The notes under the pieces were generated by a model, which saw only the letters and a program-made list of their open reading frames with translations, searched no databases and was not told the DNA's origin. 64,000 nucleotides of DNA from Sphingobium baderi (GTDB taxonomy: Bacteria > Pseudomonadota > Alphaproteobacteria > Sphingomonadales > Sphingomonadaceae): assembly GCF_001456115.1 (NCBI RefSeq), contig NZ_CP013264.1, positions 3,800,501 through 3,864,500 of the forward strand. Direction: 5' to 3'. Shown one piece after another: positions 8,285 through 16,892 of the stretch. The translations under genes and the position numbers were made by a program. Positions within the stretch are counted from its first letter, which is position 1; each line of letters opens with the position of its first letter.

Positions 8285-9630
8285 CAAGCTCGCTTCTCCT
8301 TGCTGAAAGGGTCGTCATACAGGGACTGGCCCGCCGTCTCCGGCATGAAGCGCAGCGCGACGAGGCCCACGGCGCAGGCCAGCATCATGTAGAATGCAGG
8401 CATCAGTTCATTACCCGTCAGGCTGATCAGCCCGCTGCCGATCGCCGGTGCCGTCCCGCCGAAGATGGACGTGGACACATTATAGGCGACGGCAAAGCCC
8501 GCGAAGCGCACATGCGTCGGGAACAGCGCCGGAAAGGTCGCCGATATGGTCGCAAGCTGCGGCACATAGAGCAAACCCAGCAGGACAAAGCCGATGATCG
8601 CGCCCGCCAGTCCCGTCGCCATCAGCATATAAAGCGGCGCCGCCCCGATGAGCAGCCCGATCAGCGACACGCGCCACATCGGCCGCCGCCCGACCCTGTC
8701 GGACAAACGGCCGGCGAAGGGCAGGAAGACCATCATCAGCACCATGCCGATGATCGGCACGATCAGCGCCTCGTCCGGCGACAGGCCGATGCGCCGTTGG
8801 AGATAAGTCGGCATATAGCTCAGCAGCGTATAGTTGACGACGTTGAGCGCGACGACCAGCCCGCCGACCACCAGCATCGGCTGCCAGTGCCGCCGCATCA
8901 GCACGGACAGGCCGAGCGATGCCTGCCCGCTGTCATGCAGGCTGGCCGCCGCGCGGAAAACCGGCGTGTCTTCCATTTTCGATCGCAGATACATGCCGAT
9001 CAGCCCCATGGGCGCGGCGACCAGGAACGGGATACGCCAGCCCCAATCGTGCATCGCCTGCTCGCCCAGCAGCAAGGAAAAGCCCAGCATCAGCGAGGCG
9101 CCCAGCGAAAATCCCGCCAGCGTCCCGAACTCCAGGAAACTGCCATAATAGCCGCGCCGGTCGTCGGGCGCATATTCGGCCATGAAGGTCGCCGCGCCGC
9201 CATATTCGCCGCCGGTCGAAAAGCCCTGCACCATGCGGAGCAGGATCAGCAGTGTCGGCGCCCAGAAGCCGATGGTGGCATGGCCGGGGATCAGGCCGAC
9301 GCACAGCGTCGCCGCCGACATCAGCAATATGGTGAGCGCCAGCACCGACTTGCGCCCCAGCCGGTCGCCCAGCGGTCCCCAGAACAGCCCGCCCAGCGGC
9401 CGTATCAGAAAGGAAATGGCAAAGGTGGCCAGCGCGAACAGCACCGCTTCGTCCGTGTCGCCGGGGAACAGGGCTGCGGAAATATAGGTCACGCCATAGG
9501 CATAGATGCCATAGTCGAACCATTCGGTCGCATTGCCCATGGCCGATGCGGCGATGGCGCGGCGCAAGGTGACATCCTGTGCCGAAGACGGCGGGGCTGG
9601 CGATGCGGGTGCGGGCGAAATCGCGCTCAT
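8284..9630 (-). CDS. MFS transporter of the metabolite:H+ symporter (ProP-like) group
   Basis: A 448-residue twelve-helix transporter. The N-terminal GNATEWFDYGIYAYG segment, the DRLGRKSVL loop (the A-loop motif) and the RMVQGFSTGGEYGG helix are hallmarks of the ProP/ShiA/MHS group of the major facilitator superfamily. The start overlaps the upstream MFS gene by four bases (ATGA). Its position inside the ectoine operon makes a compatible-solute uptake or recapture role plausible; the substrate is inferred only. Confidence 0.88.
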   Translation of the reverse strand: MSAISPAPASPAPPSSAQDVTLRRAIAASAMGNATEWFDYGIYAYGVTYISAALFPGDTDEAVLFALATFAISFLIRPLGGLFWGPLGDRLGRKSVLALTILLMSAATLCVGLIPGHATIGFWAPTLLILLRMVQGFSTGGEYGGAATFMAEYAPDDRRGYYGSFLEFGTLAGFSLGASLMLGFSLLLGEQAMHDWGWRIPFLVAAPMGLIGMYLRSKMEDTPVFRAAASLHDSGQASLGLSVLMRRHWQPMLVVGGLVVALNVVNYTLLSYMPTYLQRRIGLSPDEALIVPIIGMVLMMVFLPFAGRLSDRVGRRPMWRVSLIGLLIGAAPLYMLMATGLAGAIIGFVLLGLLYVPQLATISATFPALFPTHVRFAGFAVAYNVSTSIFGGTAPAIGSGLISLTGNELMPAFYMMLACAVGLVALRFMPETAGQSLYDDPFSKEKRA

Positions 9631-10877
9631 GTCGTCTGTCCTTGGGTCGCGCCCTCATCGGGCGTGTTCGGATCGAGCAGGGACGCCATGGGCGTGGTGC
9701 GCGGGACGATCTGAAACTCCTGCTGCTCGCGACCCGGCACGGGATCGGACGCCCTCTGCCGCCACAGGCCGAAGATCAGCGCGAGCACGGCGCAAATGGC
9801 GATGAACAGGAACAGCCCGCCGGTCCCTGCCGCCGTCATGAAACTCGCCGCACAGACCGGGCCGAGCGCCGCGCCAATGGAATAAAGCAGCACCAGCCGC
9901 CCGCTGGCCGCCACGCGCTCCGTTTCCAGCAGCCGGTCGTTGCAATGCGCGACGCACAGCGGATAGAGCGCGAAGCTGAGCCCCCCGAACAGCGCGCCCA
10001 GCGCCAGCAGCCCGACCCCGCCCGAACCGCGCAGCGCCAGCGCCAGGCTGACCAGCGCGGTCGCGGCAAAGCTCAGGATGATGACCCGCCGCCGGTCATA
10101 GCGATCCGACAGCCGCCCGAGCGGCCATTGCAACGCCACGCCGCCCAGGATCACGATCATCATGAACCGCGCCGTTTCCGGCAGGTCCAGCCCCAGCCGC
10201 CGGACATGCACCGCCGCCAGCCCGTAAAAGGCGCCCAGCATCAACCCCGTCGCCACCGCGCCCATCGTGCCCAACGGCGTGGCGGCTAGCAGTGACCGGA
10301 TCGAAAGGGCGCTGGCTTCCGCGGGCGCGGGCGCGGAACTGCGCGTCAGACACAGCGGAATGATGGCGAGCGAAATGAGGATGGAGGCAAGCTGGAAGGG
10401 AATGGAGGGCAATGCCCCGCTCGCGCCCAGCAGCAACTGGCCGATCGCCTGTCCCGAATAGAGCGCGACCATATAGGCCGCCAGCACGCTGCCACGCATC
10501 TCCGGCTCGGCCCGGTCGTTGAGCCAGCTTTCGAGGCAGACGAACACCCCCGCGACGCAGATCCCGTCGATCAGCCGCAAGACCATCCAGAACAGCGGAT
10601 GATGCAGCAGCACATAGGCCAAGGTGCTGGCCGACAACAAAGCGACGAAGGCGGCGAAGGCCCGGATATGCCCCACCCGCCGCACGATCCCCCCGGCCCG
10701 CAGCGCACCGATCATCAGGCCGCCGAAATAGGCGGTGGCGACGATGCCGATGGTGATCGTGCCGCTCCCCTCGCGCTCCAGCCGCAGGCTGATGAGCGTC
10801 GCCAGGAAACCGCTCCCCGCCATCAGCATGAAGATGGACAGCAGCAGGCTTTGGACAGGTTTAATGGCTGCAAGCAT
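9627..10877 (-). CDS. MFS transporter, YcaD-like
   Basis: A 416-residue, roughly twelve-helix major facilitator protein resembling the YcaD subgroup: MLAAIKPVQSLLLSIFMLM at the start, the DGICVAGVFVCLESWLNDR helix, and the GRLSDRYDRRRVI loop between helices 8 and 9. It begins 24 bases after the aspartokinase stop and ends overlapping the next transporter. Its co-transcription with ectABCD-ask suggests a solute transporter involved in ectoine or precursor movement, perhaps export; this is inference. Confidence 0.83.
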   Translation of the reverse strand: MLAAIKPVQSLLLSIFMLMAGSGFLATLISLRLEREGSGTITIGIVATAYFGGLMIGALRAGGIVRRVGHIRAFAAFVALLSASTLAYVLLHHPLFWMVLRLIDGICVAGVFVCLESWLNDRAEPEMRGSVLAAYMVALYSGQAIGQLLLGASGALPSIPFQLASILISLAIIPLCLTRSSAPAPAEASALSIRSLLAATPLGTMGAVATGLMLGAFYGLAAVHVRRLGLDLPETARFMMIVILGGVALQWPLGRLSDRYDRRRVIILSFAATALVSLALALRGSGGVGLLALGALFGGLSFALYPLCVAHCNDRLLETERVAASGRLVLLYSIGAALGPVCAASFMTAAGTGGLFLFIAICAVLALIFGLWRQRASDPVPGREQQEFQIVPRTTPMASLLDPNTPDEGATQGQTT

Positions 10878-10901
10878 GATGTCGTGCGCGATTCCGGCCG
10901 A

Positions 10902-12353
10902 TCAGGCCGCGCGCTGGCCCTCCGCTATCGCCTCGTTCTCGTCCTCTTCCTCCACCAGCGCCCGGTGCAACGCGCGGACGGCCGCATCATATTGCGCGAC
11001 GTCGATGATGAACTGCACGTCGACATTGCGGATCTGGTGCTGCATCGCGATGACGCCGATCCCCTGCGCGGCCAGCGCGCACAGCGCGTCCGCCACCAGC
11101 GAGGGCCGGGCGATGTCGCTGCCGATCACCGACACCATCGCGACCGGCTGGGCCGATATGGCGGCGTCGGGATAGCGCCGCTGCAAATCCTCGATCGCCC
11201 GATTCACCGTTCCGGCGTCGGTCGACAGATAATGGGTGATGGTGTTGGCGTTGGACGATTTGCTGACGATCCATGCGCGATGGCGCGTCAACGTTTCCAA
11301 TATGGCGGCGTCATAGCCCTTCACGCCCACCATGTCCTGCTCAAAAAATTGCAGCGCCTGGGCGTGGCGGATGCCGGTGACGATCTCCACGCGCGGCGTG
11401 TCGGAAACATAGTTGCCGCAGATCAGCGTGCCGCCATCTTCCCGGTCGAACGTGTTGCGAACGCGCAGCGGAATATCCGTCTGGCGCAGCCCCCGCCCCG
11501 CGCCGGGATGGATCGCCTCCATCCCCAGATTGGCGAGCTGGTCGGCCACATCGTAATTGGTGCGCCCGATCTTGCGCGCCTTGTCGGTGCCGACCAGCCT
11601 GGGATCGGCGCTCGACAGGTGGAATTCCTTGTGGATGATCGCCTCGCGCGCGCCGGTCAGCACGGCGATGCGGGAAAAGGTCATTTCCGAATAGCCGCGC
11701 GCATAACGCCGCACCATGCCCTCGCTGCACCCGGCATAGCCGGTGACGATGGGCAGGGTCGTGGACAGGTCGATGGGTTCGAACGCCTCGACGATGCGCT
11801 CGTCCAGCGCACGCATATCCTGCTGGTCCCACAGCGTCAGGTCGACGAAGCGCGCATGGACGCCCGCGTCGCGCAGCAGCAGCGCCGTGCTGTGCGCGCT
11901 GTGCGCCTCGCCCAGTCCGGCGAGCATCTCGCGCACCGTCATCAGCTGTTCCTTCACACAGAAACGGCCGTGGCTGCGTAGCCGCGCCAGATCCTCAAGA
12001 CATGCGGCCACGCCGTTAATCCGCTTGTCGACGAAAGCGTCGGCCTGGGCCAGGCTTTCGGAAGGGACGAACATCTCCGCGTTGCGCGCCCGCATGGCCG
12101 CCCGCACATCTTTCATCGCCTCGCGCCAGCCATCCGCGCCGTCGTCCGCGACGAAACGCGCATAGACGCCCGGCTCGCCGCTCTTCTTGTGCTCCAGCAA
12201 CAGGTCGGTCATCCCGGCATAGGCCGACACGACGAAGATGCGGTTGTAGAGATCGGCGTCCTTGCGCCCCGCGATCAGCACATTGTCGAACAGGATCGCG
12301 GTGGCGGCCATGGACGTGCCGCCGATCTTCTCGACGCTGTGGTGGCCCGTCAT
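10902..12353 (-). CDS. ask: Ectoine-cluster aspartate kinase (Ask_Ect)
   Basis: A 483-residue aspartokinase that makes L-aspartyl phosphate, the first step to aspartate semialdehyde and ectoine. It has the N-terminal phosphate-binding KIGGTSM motif, the TGYAGCSEGMVRRYARGYSEM catalytic segment (written here only as a region around residues 200-225), and C-terminal ACT-like domains (about 350-470). Its start overlaps the ectD stop by four bases (ATGA). A dedicated aspartokinase within an ect operon is known from many Proteobacteria and is thought to be less sensitive to threonine/lysine feedback. Confidence 0.93.
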   Translation of the reverse strand: MTGHHSVEKIGGTSMAATAILFDNVLIAGRKDADLYNRIFVVSAYAGMTDLLLEHKKSGEPGVYARFVADDGADGWREAMKDVRAAMRARNAEMFVPSESLAQADAFVDKRINGVAACLEDLARLRSHGRFCVKEQLMTVREMLAGLGEAHSAHSTALLLRDAGVHARFVDLTLWDQQDMRALDERIVEAFEPIDLSTTLPIVTGYAGCSEGMVRRYARGYSEMTFSRIAVLTGAREAIIHKEFHLSSADPRLVGTDKARKIGRTNYDVADQLANLGMEAIHPGAGRGLRQTDIPLRVRNTFDREDGGTLICGNYVSDTPRVEIVTGIRHAQALQFFEQDMVGVKGYDAAILETLTRHRAWIVSKSSNANTITHYLSTDAGTVNRAIEDLQRRYPDAAISAQPVAMVSVIGSDIARPSLVADALCALAAQGIGVIAMQHQIRNVDVQFIIDVAQYDAAVRALHRALVEEEDENEAIAEGQRAA

Positions 12354-13270
12354 GCCGGCGCCTCTTCCAGCAGGAGGCCGGATATCGGCGCAATCGCCCG
12401 CGGTTCGCCGCGCGTGGCGACGAATTCGGGGCGCGGCCTTTCGACGCCAAAGGGCGCTGCCAGCCGGTTGCTGACCGCATTATAGACAAGGAAGGCGTTG
12501 GCGCGGGGGAAAGGCGTGATGTTGCCGTTCGACCCATGCATGACGTTGCAGTCGAAGATCACGACCGATCCTGGTTTGCCGGTCGGCGCGACAATGCCAT
12601 GCCTGTGCGCCAGTTCGGCCAGGCTGTCCTCGTCCGGCACGCCATATTCCTGCTTCTTGAGGGAAGTGCGATAATGGTCCTCGGGCGTTGCGCCCACGCA
12701 TGTCAGGAAAGCGCGATGCGATCCGGGGATCAGCATCAGCGGTCCGTTATGCGGCGTATTTTCCGCCAGCAGGACCGACATGGACAGCGCCCGCATCCGG
12801 GGCATCCCATCCTCCACATGCCATGTCTCGAAATCACTGTGCCAGTAGAATTCCCGGCCCTGAAAGCCCGGCTTGTAGTTCAGCCGCGACTGGTGAATGT
12901 AAACCTCGTCGCCCAGCAGGAAACGTGCGACGCCAGCCAGCCGTTCATCGGCGGCCAGCCGCGCCAGCACGCGGCTCTGCGCGTGGATCGCGAAGATGGA
13001 CCGCACTTCCCGGCTGCCCGGCTCGGTGATGACGGTTTCGGCCTCCAGCGCGGCGGGATCGGCCAGCAGCTTGCCAGCCTCGGCCTGAAGAAACGCGACT
13101 TCCTCATCGGAGAACATGTCCTCCAGCACCAGATAGCCGTCACGTTCGAACTGTTCGGCCTGCTGGGCGCCGATGGGCGCGGCTTCGTTCCATTCGCTGT
13201 GAACGACGGGGTCGAGACGCGGCGAGAATTCCGCCATGGCTGCATGGCGGGATGGGTAGATGTCTTTCAA
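12350..13270 (-). CDS. ectD: Ectoine 5-hydroxylase
   Basis: A 306-residue Fe(II)/2-oxoglutarate dioxygenase that converts ectoine to 5-hydroxyectoine. The iron triad is H144, D146 (YWHSDFETW) and H245 (MHGSNGN), the same numbering I recall for the Sphingopyxis alaskensis enzyme, and the MKDIYPSRHA amino end also resembles that protein. The start is therefore TTG at 13270, preceded by AGGAAAGGGGGA; the longer frame to 13456 would overlap ectC with non-homologous residues. It is the fourth gene of ectABCD and overlaps ask. Confidence 0.95.
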   Translation of the reverse strand: MKDIYPSRHAAMAEFSPRLDPVVHSEWNEAAPIGAQQAEQFERDGYLVLEDMFSDEEVAFLQAEAGKLLADPAALEAETVITEPGSREVRSIFAIHAQSRVLARLAADERLAGVARFLLGDEVYIHQSRLNYKPGFQGREFYWHSDFETWHVEDGMPRMRALSMSVLLAENTPHNGPLMLIPGSHRAFLTCVGATPEDHYRTSLKKQEYGVPDEDSLAELAHRHGIVAPTGKPGSVVIFDCNVMHGSNGNITPFPRANAFLVYNAVSNRLAAPFGVERPRPEFVATRGEPRAIAPISGLLLEEAPA

Positions 13271-13295
13271 GGGACTTCCCCCTTTCCTGTAATCT

Positions 13296-13709
13296 TCAAT
13301 GGGTAAGTTCGCCCTCGCGAACCATGTCTGCTTCGGCGGGATAGGCGCCGCTTTCGTCATGCACTTCCTGACCGGTGACCGGCGGATTGAACACGCAGAC
13401 GCACAATATGTCGGTGGTGGGCCGCACCACATGCTTGTCATGGGCGTTGAGCGCATACATGACGCCCGATGCGAGCTGGTGGGTGATGCCGGAACCCAGA
13501 TCCTCGATCGTGCCGGTGCCCTTCAGCACCAGCACGGCTTCCAGATGGTTCTGGTAGTGCATGTGCAATTCCTCGCCCGCGTACATGGTCGTAACGTGGA
13601 AGGAAAAGCCCATATTGTCGTCCTTCAACAGCAGGCGGGCGCTTTCCCACTGCTTTGACTGGACGTTGCGGTCCGACTTGCGGATGGCTTGGAGTTTGCG
13701 GACGATCAT
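13296..13709 (-). CDS. ectC: Ectoine synthase
   Basis: A 137-residue cupin that cyclises N-gamma-acetyl-diaminobutyrate to ectoine by water elimination. The metal ligands expected from characterised EctC proteins are present: E57 (NHLEAV), Y85 (VMYALN) and H93 (AHDKHVV). The length is standard. It lies 15 bases after ectB and 25 before the ectD start, within the ectABCD-ask operon. Confidence 0.97.
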   Translation of the reverse strand: MIVRKLQAIRKSDRNVQSKQWESARLLLKDDNMGFSFHVTTMYAGEELHMHYQNHLEAVLVLKGTGTIEDLGSGITHQLASGVMYALNAHDKHVVRPTTDILCVCVFNPPVTGQEVHDESGAYPAEADMVREGELTH

Positions 13710-13724
13710 GGATCTTGTCTCCTT

Positions 13725-15032
13725 TTATTCCGCGGCGACGCCATAGGGCGTGGCCAGCGTTTCACGGATGCTGCTTTCCAGAATGTCGAGCCCCGCCGAC
13801 AGCAGCGCGTCGTCGATGACGAGCGGGGCGAGCACCTTGACCACCTCGTCATGGGCGCCGCTCGTTTCGATGATGAGGCCGCGTTCGAAACAGGTGGCGG
13901 TGACGGTCCCGGCGATTTCGCCCGATCCCAGGTCGATGCCGCGCATCATGCCCCGGCCGCGCGTCGACAGGCCATGTTCGGCCGCCATCGCGTCCAGCCG
14001 CCGTTCCAGCATCCCGCTTCTGCGGGCGACGTCCTGCTGGAACTGCCCATCGCTCCAGAAATGGCGCAACGCTGCGGCTGCGGTGACAAAGGCGTGGTTA
14101 TTGCCCCGGAAGGTGCCGTTATGCTCGCCGGGCGACCATTGATCCAGTTCGGGCCGGAACAGCGCCAGCGCAAAGGGCAGGCCCATGCCCGAAAGCGACT
14201 TCGCCATGGTGACGATGTCGGGGACGAAGCCCATGTCTTCGAAGCTGAAAAAGCCGCCGGTGCGGCCGCAGCCCGCCTGAATGTCGTCGACGATCATCAG
14301 CGCGCCGTGGCGGCGCGCGATGGCGGCGATGCGCCGCAGCCATGGGGCGGACGCGACGTTAAGCCCCCCTTCGCCCTGCACCGTTTCCACCAGGATCGCG
14401 GCGGGCGCGTCCAGGCCGCTTGACGGGTCGGCCAGGCGCCGTTCCAGCAGTTCGGCCGTGTCCACATCTGGGCCGTGATAGCCGTCATAGGGTTCATGGG
14501 CGACATGGGATAGCGGCACGCCCGCGCCGCCGCGCTTCGTGGCATTGCCGGTGCAGGCCAGCGCCCCCAGCGTCATGCCGTGGAAACCGTTGGTGAAGGC
14601 GATCACCAGTTCGCGGCCCGTCACCTTGCGCGCCAGCTTGATCGCCGCTTCGACCGCATTGGTGCCGGTCGGCCCGGTGAACATTGCCCGGTAATTCAGC
14701 CCTCGCGGCCTGAGGATCACCGTCTCCAGCGTGTCGAGAAAGGCCTCCTTGGCGTCGGTGTGCAGGTCAAGACCATGGGTAATGCCGTTGGCGGCGATAT
14801 AATCCATCAGCGCGCTTTTCAGAACCGGATGGTTATGGCCGTAATTCAGCGTCGAACAACCCGACAGGAAATCGAGATACCGGCCGCCCTGATTGTCGTG
14901 CATCCAGACATCTTCCGCCTTGTTGAACTGGCGCGGCATCGACCGCGCATAGCTGCGTACGGCCGATTCCCGGCGTTCATAGATGGCTGTGTCCGGTTTG
15001 CATGTGGTGGGCTGCGGAAGGGTGGTGCTCAT
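13725..15032 (-). CDS. ectB: Diaminobutyrate--2-oxoglutarate aminotransferase
   Basis: A 435-residue class-III PLP aminotransferase converting aspartate semialdehyde to L-2,4-diaminobutyrate. It contains the glycine-rich PLP phosphate segment (TGPTGTNAVEAAIKLAR), the IVDDIQAGCGRTG cofactor-binding strand and the catalytic lysine in VTMAKSLSGMG. I start at MSTTLPQPTT (15032), which has AAGGAG eleven bases upstream; the frame open to 15116 runs into ectA. It is the second gene of the ectoine operon. Confidence 0.96.
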   Translation of the reverse strand: MSTTLPQPTTCKPDTAIYERRESAVRSYARSMPRQFNKAEDVWMHDNQGGRYLDFLSGCSTLNYGHNHPVLKSALMDYIAANGITHGLDLHTDAKEAFLDTLETVILRPRGLNYRAMFTGPTGTNAVEAAIKLARKVTGRELVIAFTNGFHGMTLGALACTGNATKRGGAGVPLSHVAHEPYDGYHGPDVDTAELLERRLADPSSGLDAPAAILVETVQGEGGLNVASAPWLRRIAAIARRHGALMIVDDIQAGCGRTGGFFSFEDMGFVPDIVTMAKSLSGMGLPFALALFRPELDQWSPGEHNGTFRGNNHAFVTAAAALRHFWSDGQFQQDVARRSGMLERRLDAMAAEHGLSTRGRGMMRGIDLGSGEIAGTVTATCFERGLIIETSGAHDEVVKVLAPLVIDDALLSAGLDILESSIRETLATPYGVAAE

Positions 15033-15066
15033 GTCGCCAATTCTCCTTGATGGGGTATGTCGCGGA

Positions 15067-15558
15067 TCAGCGCGGCAATGGGCCGATGCGGGCCTGCCAT
15101 TCGGTGGCATGGGCACCGGCGAAATGGGTGTCGCGCTCGAACAGCGCGCTCTTGGTCAGGGACGCGTTCCATCGCCGCGCCAGCCCTTCGAACAGGGCCC
15201 AGGACGCGTGATTGTCATCCGTCACCGTGGTGATGAGGTGCGTGACGCCTGCCGCCGCCGGACGCTCCAGCAGCGCCTCGATCATGCGTCCGGCCAGCCT
15301 GTGCCCCCGCGCGGCGGGCGAAACGGCGACCTGCCACACGAAGAAGCTCTCCGGCTCGGACGGCGGGCGATAGCCCGAAACCCATCCCGCGACCTCGCCG
15401 CGATGCTCCGCAACGACGCAGCTTTCCGCGAAATGCGTGCATTGCAGCAGGTTGCAATAAGCCGAATTGGCGTCCAGCGGCGGGCACCGCGCGATCAGGC
15501 TGGTGATCGAAGGCCCATCGCTCCCCATGGGCGGGCGCAACTGAAACTCTGGTTGCAC
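15067..15558 (-). CDS. ectA: Diaminobutyrate acetyltransferase
   Basis: A 163-residue GNAT-fold enzyme that N-gamma-acetylates diaminobutyrate with acetyl-CoA. The acetyl-CoA loop reads VSPAARGHRLAGRM (Q/R-x-x-G-x-G/A pattern) and the family segment ITTVTDDNHASWALFEGLA follows. It is the first gene of the ectoine operon. The start is taken as GTG at 15558; the ribosome site (GGAG) is unusually close, so the ATG at 15528 is an alternative. The promoter lies in the 229 bases shared with the divergent ectR. Confidence 0.95.
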   Translation of the reverse strand: MQPEFQLRPPMGSDGPSITSLIARCPPLDANSAYCNLLQCTHFAESCVVAEHRGEVAGWVSGYRPPSEPESFFVWQVAVSPAARGHRLAGRMIEALLERPAAAGVTHLITTVTDDNHASWALFEGLARRWNASLTKSALFERDTHFAGAHATEWQARIGPLPR

Positions 15559-15681
15559 GCTCCGCGCAGGGCGCGCGAACTTCCGTGGCGGCGCCAGGGC
15601 CGCGTCGGATTCCGGATCAACGATTATTCACCTCCCGAAGTATATTCTTTGGAACCTGCATGGTCCCGGTGTGACTTCGGC

Positions 15682-15713
15682 GCCATATATGGCTGTTTGG
15701 ACTCGGTTTTCAA
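15682..15713 (-). promoter_or_regulatory. Candidate ect promoter with palindromic operator
   Basis: A perfect 12-bp palindrome GCCATATATGGC (15682-15693) lies between ectA and the divergent ectR. On the ectA strand it overlaps a candidate -10 hexamer (TATATG, 15684-15689), with TTGAAA at 15708-15713 as -35 and an 18-base spacer. EctR-type regulators repress ect promoters by binding palindromes at or near the -10 region, so this is the best operator candidate. A second inverted repeat, CCTTCA-N5-TGAAGG, sits just upstream of the ectR start (15764-15780). Both are sequence-based predictions. Confidence 0.5.
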
Positions 15714-15787
15714 CCCTTATGGCTTTCAAGCAGTCCTTCGGTCAATGAAACATGTGCAAAACTCCTTCACCCTATGAAGGATTCCGC

Positions 15788-16312
15788 GTGACGAAAAATC
15801 CCCAACCCTTCTATAATTCCTTCATGAATTCAGAGATCGCCTCCCTGACGCTGCGCGCCCTGCGCCGCGTGCTCCGCGCCACCGAAATCGGCAGCCGCCG
15901 CCTCGCCAGCATGACCGGCCTCACCCCGTCGCAATGGCTCGTCCTGCGCGAAATCGACTCCCGCGATTCGGCCACCCCCGGAACGATCGCAACGGCCCTT
16001 CAATTCAGTCAGGCGACCATTACGGCGATCGTCGACCGGCTACAGGAACTCGGTCTCGTGCAACGCCAGCGCAGTGAAAGGGACAAGCGCCAGTTCATTC
16101 TGTCAGCCCAGCCCGCTGGCAAAGCCGCGCTCACCGACGCTCCGGACCTCTTGCAGACCACCTTCACCGATCGCTTTGCGGGTCTGCCGCCATGGGAACA
16201 GGCCATGATCCTGGCCGCCGTCGAGCGTCTGGCGACGCTCATGGACGCGCAGCATATCGACGCCGCTCCTCTGCTGGACAGCGGCCTCATCGATCGATCG
16301 GAACCCGCCTGA
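15788..16312 (+). CDS. ectR: MarR-family regulator of ectoine genes (EctR-type)
   Basis: A 174-residue winged-helix regulator of the MarR family. The recognition region reads SQATITAIVDRLQELGLVQRQRSERDKRQF, with the wing residues typical of MarR proteins. I choose GTG at 15788, preceded by AAGGA with six bases spacing; an internal ATG at 15824 is an alternative, and the upstream ATG at 15752 has no ribosome site. It is divergent from ectA, the usual arrangement for EctR1, which represses ectABC at low salt. Its assignment as EctR rests on family plus location. Confidence 0.85.
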   Translation: MTKNPQPFYNSFMNSEIASLTLRALRRVLRATEIGSRRLASMTGLTPSQWLVLREIDSRDSATPGTIATALQFSQATITAIVDRLQELGLVQRQRSERDKRQFILSAQPAGKAALTDAPDLLQTTFTDRFAGLPPWEQAMILAAVERLATLMDAQHIDAAPLLDSGLIDRSEPA

Positions 16313-16445
16313 GCCTGCGCCATCTGCCCACCGGTTTAATTCGCTGCGAGTTCGACCGACAGAATGGCAGCGATCATGGCGCGTTGAGGCGGCACTGCCC
16401 ACGTCCAGCGGAGAGATCGGCTCATCCGCATTCAAGACAAAGCTA

Positions 16446-16469
16446 GGGAGCCCTCTGCCGAGGGCTCCC
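16446..16469. terminator. Hairpin terminator after the NTF2-like gene
   Basis: A perfect 10-bp stem GGGAGCCCTC/GAGGGCTCCC with a TGCC loop starts six bases beyond the stop codon at 16476 (minus strand). It closes the six-gene TBDR operon and may also protect the end of ectR. The rest of 16313-16445 holds nothing recognisable. Confidence 0.75.
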
Positions 16470-16475
16470 ACGTCT

Positions 16476-16823
16476 TTAATGGAAATAGCGGACGTACATC
16501 TTGCCATTCTCGAACCGGTATGTCTCGATGCTCGGAATAACCTGCTCCGTATCGTTACGGATATTGTCCACAACGGTTGCCGCCTCGTTGCCGTTGATGA
16601 GCAGCCTGACCAGATCCGTCCGAATCTTACCCGCATATTCGGCGATCATGTCGGCCATCGCCTTTTCCCCCTCAACCTCGGGGGCTCCGACATATTGGAT
16701 GGTGAATCCATTCGGCGCGATGGCACGGAACAAATCCATCATCTCGTCGATCCGGTTCTCGCTCCACAATCGATATTGGTTGGTGATGAAATTCTCGATA
16801 TCCTGCTTGGATACGTCAGACAT
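16476..16823 (-). CDS. NTF2-like/SnoaL-fold small protein
   Basis: A 115-residue protein with the predicted cone-shaped NTF2/SnoaL fold: an N-terminal helix pair (NFITNQYRLWSENRIDEMMDLF), then strands ending in SIETYRFENGKMYVRYFH. Family members act as small isomerases, dehydratases, cyclases or ligand binders; no catalytic residue set can be assigned. The start ATG at 16823 has AAAGGAG seven bases upstream. It is the last gene of the minus-strand operon that begins with a TBDR at 24830 and ends at the hairpin at 16446. Confidence 0.75.
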   Translation of the reverse strand: MSDVSKQDIENFITNQYRLWSENRIDEMMDLFRAIAPNGFTIQYVGAPEVEGEKAMADMIAEYAGKIRTDLVRLLINGNEAATVVDNIRNDTEQVIPSIETYRFENGKMYVRYFH

Positions 16824-16892
16824 GGTTGATCTCCTTTCCAATCTTTTTCTTCGACCGCATCAACAGAGCGTCGTCCCCTACCATTGGGTATA

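Noticed and set aside
6434..8392. 652-codon plus-strand open frame opposite the ClC and MscS genes
   Set aside because: It mirrors the codon pattern of the real minus-strand genes (QRRQHH-type composition) and has no ribosome site or recognisable domain.
8512..9714. 400-codon plus-strand frame opposite the MFS gene, and similar ones at 10599-11981 and 2869-3816
   Set aside because: All lie fully inside genes of known family on the other strand and have unnatural composition.
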